A stretch of 64,000 bases of DNA from Nocardiopsis suaedae (lineage in GTDB: Bacteria > Actinomycetota > Actinomycetes > Streptosporangiales > Streptosporangiaceae), in NCBI RefSeq assembly GCF_027706745.1, contig NZ_JAQFWP010000002.1, forward strand, positions 124,001 through 188,000, read 5' to 3'. Both the position numbers and the translations under genes were made by a program. Shown here piece by piece: positions 57,604 through 64,000 of this stretch. The notes beneath the pieces were generated by a model. The model had not been told where the DNA came from. It did no database searches and worked only from the letters and a program-made list of their open reading frames with translations. Positions within the stretch are counted from its first letter, which is position 1. Every line of letters starts with the position of its first letter.

Positions 57604-58581
57604 TCAGTCCTCGGAGACCGACAGCACCAGCTTCCCTTGCACGCGCCCGGTCTCGCCCTCACGGTGGGCGTCGGCGGCCTTCTCCAGAGGGAAGACCCCG
57701 GCGATCTCCGGGCGCAGGGCGCCCGCGTCGACGAGGGCGCCGACGGCGCGCATTCCCGCCTGGTCGTGCTCGACCACCATCTCCGCGCCCCGCAGCCCGC
57801 GCTTGTGCGCCTCAGAGGCCAGGCGGTCGGTCCCGGTGGGCAGGATGCTCACCACGATGCCGCCGGGCTTCAGGGAGTCGAGCGACCTGAGCGCGTTGTC
57901 CGGGCTCACGGTCTCCAGGACGGCGTCCGCGTCGCTCACGGCCTCGGTGAAGTCCTGTGAGGTGTAGTCGACGACCTCGTCGGCCCCCAGGCCCTTGACG
58001 AAGTCGTGCTTGCGCGCGCTGGCGGTGCCCACGACACGGGCGCCGCGCGCCTTGGCGATCTGGACCGCGAAGTGGCCCACTCCTCCGGCGGCGGCGTGCA
58101 CGAGCACCTTCTGCCCGGCCTTCAGGTCGGCGGTGTCCACGAGCGCCTGCCAGGCGGTGAGGGCGGCCAGCGGGACCGCCGCGGCGTGGACGTGGTCGAG
58201 CGACGACGGCTTGGGGGCGAAAGCGCGCGTCGGCCCCGTCACGTACTCGGCGTGCGACCCGGCGCCGTAGGCATAGGGCAGCATGCCGAACACCTCGTCG
58301 CCCGGCCGGTACAGCGTGACCCCGATGCCGACGGCGACCACGACCCCCGACACGTCCCACCCCAGGACGTACGGCGGGTCGCCGAGGAAGCGCCGGCCGC
58401 TGCGGTGCTTGTAGTCGGTCGGGTTCACCCCCGCCGCGCGGACCCGCACCAGGACCTCGCCCAGCCCGGGGGCGGGCACCTCCTTCTCGACCAGGTGCAG
58501 CACCTCGGGGCCGCCGTGGGCGTCCTGGGAGATTGCGCGCATGGTGGCCGGGATCTCCGGATTCGTCGTGTCGTTGCTCAT
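57604..58581 (-). CDS. Zinc-independent quinone oxidoreductase-like NADP-dependent reductase
   Basis: A 325-residue medium-chain reductase. AAGVNPTDYKHRSG is the substrate-end motif, and KVLVHAAAGGVGHFAVQIAKARGARVVG is the NADP Rossmann loop; GADEVVDYTSQDF and NALRSLDSLKPGGIVVS follow. There are no structural zinc cysteines. Quinone reductase-type enzymes reduce quinones or enones. ATG at 58581 has no clear ribosome-binding site; ATG at 58542 (after GGAG) is an alternative. It is divergent from the GlxA-like regulator at 58652, which may control it in response to electrophiles. Confidence 0.88.
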   Translation of the reverse strand: MSNDTTNPEIPATMRAISQDAHGGPEVLHLVEKEVPAPGLGEVLVRVRAAGVNPTDYKHRSGRRFLGDPPYVLGWDVSGVVVAVGIGVTLYRPGDEVFGMLPYAYGAGSHAEYVTGPTRAFAPKPSSLDHVHAAAVPLAALTAWQALVDTADLKAGQKVLVHAAAGGVGHFAVQIAKARGARVVGTASARKHDFVKGLGADEVVDYTSQDFTEAVSDADAVLETVSPDNALRSLDSLKPGGIVVSILPTGTDRLASEAHKRGLRGAEMVVEHDQAGMRAVGALVDAGALRPEIAGVFPLEKAADAHREGETGRVQGKLVLSVSED

Positions 58582-58651
58582 GGACACCAGGGTGGCGCAG
58601 GTGGCCCGGGAACGAAATGGCCGGATCGCCAATGTCCGATACGATCCTGCC

Positions 58652-59656
58652 ATGCGTCGATCCGCCGTGCCCGCGCCGCACCGCGTGGCCGTCCTCGCCC
58701 TTCCCGGCGTCTACCCCTTCGAGCTGGGCATCCCCGCGCGTGTCTTCGGCGAGCTGGGCGAGGAGTACGAAGTCGTCACCTGCGGCGCCGAACCGGGGAG
58801 CGTCGCCACCCGCCAGGACTTCGCGATCGCCCTGGAGCACGGCCCGGAGGCCCTGGAGACGGCCGACACGGTCGTCATCCCGCCGTTCGACCTGGCGCCG
58901 CTGGCGGAGTCCGGCCGGGTGCCCGACGCGGCCGCCGCGGCGCTGCGCCGCGTCCGCCCCCACGCGCGGATCGTGTCGATCTGCACCGCCTCCTTCCTGC
59001 TGGCCGCCCTGGGGCTGCTGGACGGGCGCCGCGCCGCCACCCACTGGCACCAGGCCGACCTCATGCGCCGCCTCTTCCCGCGGGTGGAGGTCGACCCAGG
59101 GGTGCTGTTCGTCGACGAGGGCCGGATCCTCACGTCGGCCGGGGCCGCCTCCGGCGTGGACGCCTGCCTGCACCTGGTGCGCCGCGACCACGTAGCCGAG
59201 GCCGCCAACCGGGCGGCGCGGGCCTGCGTCGTCCCGCCCTGGCGCGACGGCGGGCAGGCCCAGTACATCGAGCGCCCGGTCCCCGAGGCCGGGGACGCGG
59301 GCACCTCGGCGGCCCGGGAGTGGGCGCTGGCCCGCCTGGACCGGCCGCTGACCACGTCCGAGCTGGCCCGGAACGCGCGGATGAGCGAGCGCACCTTCGC
59401 CCGCCGGTTCCGGCAGGAGACGGGGACCAGCCCCGGCCGGTGGCTCACCGCCCAGCGGGTCGCCCGTGCACGGGACCTGCTGGAGGACACCGACCTGCCG
59501 GTGGACCGGGTCGCCGCCGAGGTGGGGTTCGCCACCGCCGCCTCCCTGCGGCGGCACCTGCACGCGGCCATCGGCGTCTCCCCGCTGGCCTACCGGCGCA
59601 CCTTCCGGTCCGGCCCCCGGGCCGGGTCCGCGACCGGGACTATCGTGGGGGCATGA
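58652..59656 (+). CDS. GlxA family regulator (DJ-1/PfpI plus AraC HTH)
   Basis: A 334-residue regulator. Residues 1-190 form a DJ-1/PfpI-type amidotransferase-like domain ([46 protein letters not shown], with the nucleophile-elbow cysteine), and residues ~230-320 an AraC double HTH (LTTSELARNARMSERTFARRFRQ, VDRVAAEVGFATAASLRRHL). GlxA proteins sense small molecules such as arginine, choline or aldehyde-related metabolites. TACGAT (58640-58645) ends six bases before the ATG, giving a leaderless mRNA. The gene overlaps the downstream XRE gene by four bases and is divergent from the quinone reductase. Confidence 0.9.
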   Translation: MRRSAVPAPHRVAVLALPGVYPFELGIPARVFGELGEEYEVVTCGAEPGSVATRQDFAIALEHGPEALETADTVVIPPFDLAPLAESGRVPDAAAAALRRVRPHARIVSICTASFLLAALGLLDGRRAATHWHQADLMRRLFPRVEVDPGVLFVDEGRILTSAGAASGVDACLHLVRRDHVAEAANRAARACVVPPWRDGGQAQYIERPVPEAGDAGTSAAREWALARLDRPLTTSELARNARMSERTFARRFRQETGTSPGRWLTAQRVARARDLLEDTDLPVDRVAAEVGFATAASLRRHLHAAIGVSPLAYRRTFRSGPRAGSATGTIVGA

Positions 59657-60516
59657 GCGCTTCGACGCCGCCCGCCGACCCCGCCCTCCGCCGCCATGAG
59701 GAGCTGCGTCACTTCCTGCGCACCCGCCGGGCCCGGCTTACGCCCCAGGACGTGGGCATGCCCGAGGCCGGGCGCCGCCGCACCCCCGGACTGCGGCGCG
59801 AGGAGGTCGCCGTCCTGTCCGGCGTCGGCGTGTCCTGGTACACACGCCTGGAGCAGGGGCGCGACATCAACGTCTCCGGCGGGGTCCTGGACGCGATCGC
59901 CCGGACGCTGCGCATGGACGCGGCCGAGCGCGAGCACCTCTACCTGCTGTCGGGGCTCAACCCGCCGCCGGCGTCGCCCGAGCCCGGCGCGCGCGTGCCC
60001 GACGAGCTGGTGCGCGTGCTGGACTCCTGGTCGCCCCGCCCCGCCTACATCCGTGACCGGTACTGGAACCTGACGGCGGTCAACGACGCCGCCGCCGAGG
60101 TGCTCGGGTACGGCGGGGGCGAACACAACTGCCTGGTCACCTTCTTCACCAGTGCCCGGTACCGCGCGCTGGCGCGCCACTGGTCGGCGGCGGCGCCCGA
60201 CGTGGTGGGCCGGTTCCGCGGGGACGCCGCCCGCTACCAGGACGACCCGGAGTTCGGCCGGATCGCCTCGGACCTGGTGTCGGTCAGTCCGGAGTTCGCC
60301 GAGCTGTGGGAGCGGCACGAGGTCCTCACCGGGAGCCGTGCGGTCAAGGCGGTGGTCCATCCGCAGGCGGGGGACCTGGTCTTCGAGACGACCCTGCTCG
60401 GCATCCCGGAGCTGCCCGGCCACAGCCTGGTGCTCTACAACCCCCGCCCCGACACCGGCACGCAGGAGGCGCTGGAGCGCCTGATGACCTCGGTGCGCCT
60501 GGCGGCCGCGGGGTAG
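59653..60516 (+). CDS. XRE family regulator of the MmyB type
   Basis: A 287-residue regulator. The N-terminal HTH (about 15-80; VGMPEAGRRRTPGLRREEVAVLSGVGVSWYTRLEQGRDINVS) is joined to the MmyB-like ligand domain (VPDELVRVLDSW, YWNLTAVNDAA to LVFETTLLGIPE). MmyB types have PAS-like ligand pockets that bind fatty acid-like molecules and regulate nearby redox genes in actinomycetes. It overlaps the GlxA gene by ATGA. TATCGT ends six bases before the ATG too, so an internal leaderless promoter is possible. An aldo/keto reductase follows 93 bases later and is a likely target. Confidence 0.9.
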   Translation: MSASTPPADPALRRHEELRHFLRTRRARLTPQDVGMPEAGRRRTPGLRREEVAVLSGVGVSWYTRLEQGRDINVSGGVLDAIARTLRMDAAEREHLYLLSGLNPPPASPEPGARVPDELVRVLDSWSPRPAYIRDRYWNLTAVNDAAAEVLGYGGGEHNCLVTFFTSARYRALARHWSAAAPDVVGRFRGDAARYQDDPEFGRIASDLVSVSPEFAELWERHEVLTGSRAVKAVVHPQAGDLVFETTLLGIPELPGHSLVLYNPRPDTGTQEALERLMTSVRLAAAG

Positions 60517-60538
60517 CGGCGGCCGGACGGCGCCGCCG
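60517..60538 (+). terminator. Hairpin after the GlxA/XRE operon
   Basis: CGGCGGC (60517-60523) pairs perfectly with GCCGCCG (60532-60538) around eight bases directly after the XRE stop. It is likely a terminator for that operon. Confidence 0.55.
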
Positions 60539-60609
60539 GAGGGTGGTACTGGCAGTGGCAGGATCACCCGGGGCTGCCGCTGCAGCGGCGGGCGCCCCAT
60601 GCTGGTCCC

Positions 60610-61635
60610 ATGAACGACAACGGATCCATGCGCACACGGAAGTTCCAGGGGCGCGACGTGGGGGCGGTCGGCCTCGGACTCATGGGGATGAGCTGGGGGT
60701 ACTCGGCCTCGGAACGGGACGACGCCGCATCGGTCGACCTCATCCGCCGGGCCGTCGACATGGGCGTGACCTTCATCGACACCGCCCAGGTGTACGGCTC
60801 GGGCCACAACGAGGGCCTGCTCGGCCAGGCGCTGAAGGGGATCCGCGACCGGGTCGCCATCGCCACCAAGACAGGACTGGTCGTCACGGACGCCGCGACC
60901 CACGCGATGCGGCGCGACGGCACGCCCGAGCACGTCAAGCGGTCCCTGGAGGAGAGCCTGAACCTCCTGGGCACCGACACCGTCGACCTGTACTACCTGC
61001 ACCGGGTCGACCCGGAGGTGCCCCTCGCCGAGACCTGGGGCGCGATGGCCGAGCTGGTCCAGGAGGGCAAGGTGCGGCACCTGGGGCTGTCGGAGGTCAC
61101 CCGGGCCCAGGCCGAGGAGGCCCACGCCGTCCACCCCGTGGCCGCCGTCCAGTCGGAGCTTTCGCTGTGGACGCGGGACGCCCAGGGCGCCGAAGGCGGG
61201 TCGGCCGGGGGCGGCGGCGGTCTGAGCACCTCGGCCGAGGGCCCCGGGGACGTGGTGGGGTGGACCGCCGAGAACGGCGCCGCCTTCGTGCCCTTCTCGC
61301 CTCTGGGGCGTGGATTCCTCACCGGCGCCGTCGACGTCTCCTCCATCGAGGAGGGCGACTTCCGGTCACGCCACCCGCGGTTCCAGGAGGAGGCCGCCGC
61401 GCAGAACATGCGCATCGTCGAGGTGGTCAAGCGCGTCGCCGAGCGCAAGGGCGCGACCCCGGCGCAGGTGGCGATCGCCTGGACGATGGCCCAGGGGGAG
61501 CACGTCATCCCGATCCCGGGGACCAAGAAGCTGCGCTACCTCAAGGACAACGCGGGCGCCGCCGACGTCGAGCTCACGGCGGAGGACCTGCGAGAGCTGG
61601 ACGCGGTCCCCGCTCCGGTCGGGACCCGCTACTGA
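60610..61635 (+). CDS. Aldo/keto reductase with glycine-rich insert
   Basis: A 341-residue TIM-barrel reductase. The tetrad is present: Asp and Tyr in FIDTAQVYGSG, Lys in AIATKTGL and His in YYLHRVDPEVPL. FVPFSPLGRGFLTG and HVIPIPGTKKLRYLKDNAG complete the cofactor end. Between QSELSLWTRDAQG and VVGWTAENG there is an insert rich in Gly and Ser (AEGGSAGGGGGLSTSAEGPG), unlike the compact loop of most relatives. ATG at 60610 has no clear ribosome-binding site. It follows the XRE/GlxA pair, and ends in a strong terminator. Confidence 0.88.
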   Translation: MNDNGSMRTRKFQGRDVGAVGLGLMGMSWGYSASERDDAASVDLIRRAVDMGVTFIDTAQVYGSGHNEGLLGQALKGIRDRVAIATKTGLVVTDAATHAMRRDGTPEHVKRSLEESLNLLGTDTVDLYYLHRVDPEVPLAETWGAMAELVQEGKVRHLGLSEVTRAQAEEAHAVHPVAAVQSELSLWTRDAQGAEGGSAGGGGGLSTSAEGPGDVVGWTAENGAAFVPFSPLGRGFLTGAVDVSSIEEGDFRSRHPRFQEEAAAQNMRIVEVVKRVAERKGATPAQVAIAWTMAQGEHVIPIPGTKKLRYLKDNAGAADVELTAEDLRELDAVPAPVGTRY

Positions 61636-61657
61636 TCGGGCGGGCCTGACGGGGCCG

Positions 61658-61681
61658 GGGGGGCGGCCACGGCCGCCCCCC
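61658..61681. terminator. Strong bidirectional terminator
   Basis: GGGGGGCGGCC (61658-61668) pairs perfectly with GGCCGCCCCCC (61671-61681), with a minimal AC loop. It sits between the aldo/keto reductase and the end of the phospholipid operon. Confidence 0.7.
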
Positions 61682-62308
61682 TCAGCGCCAGCCGCGCACG
61701 ATGAGCGTCAGCGCACCGGCGAACCCCGTTCCCACCGCCGCCAGGTAGGCGGGGTAACGGTGGCGCTGCCCGCGCGCGGCGGCGCCGAAGGCCGACAGGG
61801 CCAGGCCCGCACCGAGGATGCGGGTCCCCCGCGCCCGCGCGCTGGCCGTGGTGAAAGCGGTGGCCCCGAGCCCCTCGCGCCCGGCCCGGGCGGCGTACAG
61901 CTTGTAGGGGATGCCCGCCAGCGGCTGGTGGCGGACCCCCTTGGCGCCTTCGGCCGCCATCTGCTCGGCCACGGTGGCCCGCATCCGGGCCGTGGTCAGC
62001 GGTGCGGGGACGTCCACCCCGGAGCGTGCCAGGCCGTAGGCCACCGCGCCTCCGGCGACGCTCCCGACGGCCGCAGAGGCCGCCAGCTTCGGGCCCGAGC
62101 GGGGGTCGGCCACGCACAGCGCCGCCAGGGCGACCTCGGGCAGGACGGGCCACGACAGGGCCTCCGCGAAGCCCCAGCCGGCCGCCAGCGCCGTGCCGTA
62201 GGGCGAGCGGGCCAGGCGCGCCGCGCGCCTGCGGAGCGCGGAGTCGGCGGGACCAGCGGGTCCATGGGCGGCAGTGCGGGCGTCAGGGGTGTCAGGGGCG
62301 TCGGACAT
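61682..62308 (-). CDS. Small membrane protein of the phospholipid operon
   Basis: A 208-residue protein. GTALAAGWGFAEALSWPVLPEVALAALCVADPRSGPKL and LAASAAVGSVAGGAVAYGLA form a SNARE-associated/DedA-like or VTT-like core of two to three helices; AFTTASARARGTRILGAGLALSAFG and a final helix follow. I recall such proteins in actinobacterial clusters with CDP-alcohol phosphatidyltransferase and lysophospholipid acyltransferase genes. It overlaps the acyltransferase by 17 bases and is last in the operon. Function unknown; a lipid-transport or scramblase-type role is possible. Confidence 0.65.
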   Translation of the reverse strand: MSDAPDTPDARTAAHGPAGPADSALRRRAARLARSPYGTALAAGWGFAEALSWPVLPEVALAALCVADPRSGPKLAASAAVGSVAGGAVAYGLARSGVDVPAPLTTARMRATVAEQMAAEGAKGVRHQPLAGIPYKLYAARAGREGLGATAFTTASARARGTRILGAGLALSAFGAAARGQRHRYPAYLAAVGTGFAGALTLIVRGWR

Positions 62309-62903
62309 GGGCGGGCTCCTCCAGCATCCGGGCGATCTGTTCCTTGGCCTCCGCGATCCCGTCGGCCGGGGTGCCGAACCGCACCGTCACGCGGGTCGGC
62401 GTGACGCCGCCGCCCTTGGGCAGCAGCGCGCGCGTGCCGCTGATGGCGACCGGTACCAGGGGCACGCCCGCGTGGTCGGCGAGCCGGGCCGCGCCGGAGT
62501 GGAACCGGCCCATCCCGCCGTCGACCGAGCGCGTCCCCTCCGGGTAGACGATGACCGCGCGGCCCTCGTCCAGCAGGGCGCGGGCGCCCAACAGGTCGGC
62601 GCACCCGCCGCCGTTTCGCCGCACGGGGAACGCGCCGGTCAGTGCCTTGGCTGGCCAGGCGCGCAGGCCGTGCTCGAACCAGTAGTCGCCCGCCGCGGCG
62701 ACCGCGGGCCGCGCGCGCACCGGCAGGGCCGCGATGAGCGCGGCCGTGTCCGCGTGGGAGGCGTGATTGGCGACCACGACGCAGGGGCCTTCGGGCGCCG
62801 GTCCGTGCGTGCGGACGCCGCCCGTGGCCGTGAGGACCAGCCGCCAGAGGGCGGCGCGGGAGAGGGGGCCGGGGGAGAAGGGGCCGGACGTCGTTCCGTT
62901 CAT
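62292..62903 (-). CDS. Lysophospholipid acyltransferase (PlsC-like)
   Basis: A 203-residue acyltransferase. VVVANHASHADTAALIAAL has the catalytic His-x4-Asp motif, and VIVYPEGTRSVDGGMGRFHSGA the glycerophosphate-binding motif. PlsC-like enzymes acylate 1-acyl-glycerol 3-phosphate to phosphatidate, the substrate of the CDP-diglyceride synthase encoded just upstream. It overlaps that gene by four bases (ATGA). There is no clear membrane helix. Confidence 0.85.
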   Translation of the reverse strand: MNGTTSGPFSPGPLSRAALWRLVLTATGGVRTHGPAPEGPCVVVANHASHADTAALIAALPVRARPAVAAAGDYWFEHGLRAWPAKALTGAFPVRRNGGGCADLLGARALLDEGRAVIVYPEGTRSVDGGMGRFHSGAARLADHAGVPLVPVAISGTRALLPKGGGVTPTRVTVRFGTPADGIAEAKEQIARMLEEPAHVRRP

Positions 62904-63718
62904 GACAACACCACCGCTACGGGAAGGGCGAGCAGGAGCGAGTCGGCGCGGTCGAGCAGGCCGCCCATGCCGGGCAGCCAGCCCCCGGCGTCCTTGACGC
63001 CGGCGCCGCGCTTGACCATGGATTCGAGGAGGTCGCCGAGGGGAGCGGCGACCGCGACGGCCACCGCCGTGCCGGGCGTGAGCGCCCCGAAGAGCGCCAG
63101 CACCGCGACGCCCGCCGCGGCGCCGGTGACCGCGCCGCCCCAGCGCTTGGCGGGCGACAGCGGGGACAGCGGCGGGCCGCCGACCCCGTGCCTGCCGAAG
63201 AAGTGCCCGCCGAACCAGGCCCCCACGTCGGCCACCGCGACCGCGGCGACGAGCGCGAAGGCGGCGGGGCCGAGCAGGACCAGGCCCACCGGCGCCGACA
63301 GCCACGCCACCCCGAAGACCGCGCGGCTCGCTCGGCGCGCCCCGTCCTCGGCGTCGCCGGAGAGCACCGGGACCAGGGCGGCGGCGAGCACCCCGAGCAG
63401 GGCCGCCCGCCAGAGCAGGTCGGGTGCGAGCCAGGCGGTCGCGGGAAGCGCGGCCACCACGGTCCCGGCGACGGCGGTCTCGGCCGTGCGCAGCCCGGCC
63501 ATGCGCCCGTACTCGGCCATGGCGACGGCGGCGACCGCCGAGGCGAGCACGGCGGCGCCCGGCGCGCCGAGGGCGAAGGCGCCGCCGACGACGGGCGCGA
63601 TGACCGCCCAGCTGATCCAGCGGCGCACCAGCTCGCGCCTGCGCGAGAGCCACACGCCCGCGCCGCTCACCCCGAGGGCCCCGGCGATGTAGGGGGCCGC
63701 CTCCACCGCGCCGATCAC
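62900..63718 (-). CDS. Phosphatidate cytidylyltransferase (CdsA-like)
   Basis: A 272-residue membrane enzyme with about eight hydrophobic helices. The family signature is at the C-terminus: LSPAKRWGGAVTGA, AAPLGDLLESMVKRGAGVKDAGG and PGMGGLLDRADSLLLALP. It makes CDP-diacylglycerol from phosphatidate and CTP for phospholipid synthesis. It starts with GTG at 63718, overlapping the preceding phosphatidyltransferase stop by four bases. Its G/A-rich, Val/Ala-rich helices are typical for high-G+C genomes. Confidence 0.88.
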   Translation of the reverse strand: MIGAVEAAPYIAGALGVSGAGVWLSRRRELVRRWISWAVIAPVVGGAFALGAPGAAVLASAVAAVAMAEYGRMAGLRTAETAVAGTVVAALPATAWLAPDLLWRAALLGVLAAALVPVLSGDAEDGARRASRAVFGVAWLSAPVGLVLLGPAAFALVAAVAVADVGAWFGGHFFGRHGVGGPPLSPLSPAKRWGGAVTGAAAGVAVLALFGALTPGTAVAVAVAAPLGDLLESMVKRGAGVKDAGGWLPGMGGLLDRADSLLLALPVAVVLS

Positions 63719-64000
63719 CGGGCACCACCGGACGCGGGAGCCGGAGCGGACCCAGCGGAAGCCGCCGCCGGTTCCGCCGTGCCGAGCCCTGCCGTGTCGA
63801 GCCTGCGCAGCTCCCTGCGGACGCGGACCAGCCGGAGCGCCGCCGTGACCAGCGAGCCGAGGATCATCAGCGGGAACACCAGCGCGGTGAACCCGGTCAG
63901 CGCCAGCAGGACGAACTGGGCGCAGCGCTCGGTCTTGCCGGACGGCCCGCCCTGGAGGCGCGGCGCACCGGCCGCCGCCCCCGCCAGGGAGACCCAGGAG
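63715..64000 (-). CDS. CDP-alcohol phosphatidyltransferase, C-terminal part
   Basis: The gene runs off the right edge; about 94 residues of its C-terminus are visible. It reads SWVSLAGAAAGAPRL, SGKTERCAQFVLLALTG, then a membrane helix (TALVFPLMILGSLVTAAL) and RLVRVRRELRRL, finishing with a Pro/Ala-rich tail. GKTERCAQ before a final helix resembles the CDP-alcohol phosphatidyltransferase fold; the catalytic motif would lie outside the window. It is the first gene seen of the operon and overlaps cdsA by GTGA. Confidence 0.6.
   Translation of the reverse strand, partial: SWVSLAGAAAGAPRLQGGPSGKTERCAQFVLLALTGFTALVFPLMILGSLVTAALRLVRVRRELRRLDTAGLGTAEPAAASAGSAPAPASGGAR

Noticed and set aside
1-64000. 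CRISPR array, cas operon, tRNA, rRNA, riboswitch or insertion sequence
   Set aside because: I read both strands and saw no spaced repeats, tRNA-like cloverleafs, transposases or aptamer motifs. The only Cas-like item is the degraded Cas3-type gene.

Overview
The window is chromosomal DNA of a high-G+C actinomycete. Evidence: strong third-position G/C bias, many GTG and TTG starts, an F420-type flavin-independent oxidoreductase, MmyB-type XRE, GlxA, CGNR and ECF41 regulators, an L7/L12-like mini-protein, a DUF2786/DUF2293 pair, and many leaderless genes (a TANNNT box 6-8 bases before ATG/GTG). The overall look suits Nocardiopsaceae or a close relative, but that placement is an impression. I see no rRNA, tRNA, insertion sequence, prophage or CRISPR array.

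Layout. 1-1031: 3' part of a low-G+C propeller gene. 1.2-6.2 kb: methyltransferase, a hydrolase/TetR divergent pair with two operators, an ATC-hydrolase-like protein and an ECF41 sigma factor with its own promoter. 6.3-11.2 kb: a sortase-anchored surface protein, a membrane-tethered cysteine-repeat propeller protein and DoxX. 11-13.3 kb: zeta-toxin-like kinase, SUKH protein and MerR. 13.4-18 kb: SDR, crotonase/LysR, epimerase and aldo/keto reductase. 18-20.4 kb: secreted PL11 rhamnogalacturonan lyase with a LacI-like operator. 20.5-26.2 kb: CGNR regulator, a second cysteine-repeat propeller protein, a PQQ-repeat lipoprotein, a degraded AbiEi/DUF559 protein and an L7/L12-like protein. 26.2-30.6 kb: heterodimeric ABC exporter with divergent leaderless TetR. 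30.7-44.6 kb: assorted single genes (CocE hydrolase, LLM oxidoreductase, DUF2786, DUF2293, MFS, sulfotransferase, esterase, TPR protein, tandem-HTH-like protein, DUF6578).

44.7-50.0 kb is a coherent D-amino-acid module: PfkB kinase, IclR and RidA in one operon with four-base overlaps, facing a PLP-dependent D-amino-acid deaminase and an N-acyl-D-amino-acid deacylase. The deacylase would free D-amino acids, the deaminase convert them to 2-oxo acids, and RidA clear reactive imines. A TTGCAA-N3-TTGCAA site in the divergent promoter is the likely IclR operator.

50.1-51.3 kb holds the most unusual gene: a stand-alone protein that follows the Cas3 scaffold (HD domain plus first RecA domain) but has lost almost every catalytic motif, with no other cas gene or repeat array in view. 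Beyond it are an MBL-fold hydrolase, two small proteins including a tethered membrane protein, and a 1140-residue fusion of a right-handed beta-helix with two CbxX/SpoVK-type AAA+ ATPases. 57.6-61.6 kb: quinone-reductase-like enzyme, GlxA and XRE regulators and an aldo/keto reductase. 61.7-64.0 kb: a minus-strand phospholipid operon (CDP-alcohol phosphatidyltransferase, cut by the window edge; CDP-diglyceride synthase; lysophospholipid acyltransferase; small membrane protein) with overlapping junctions.
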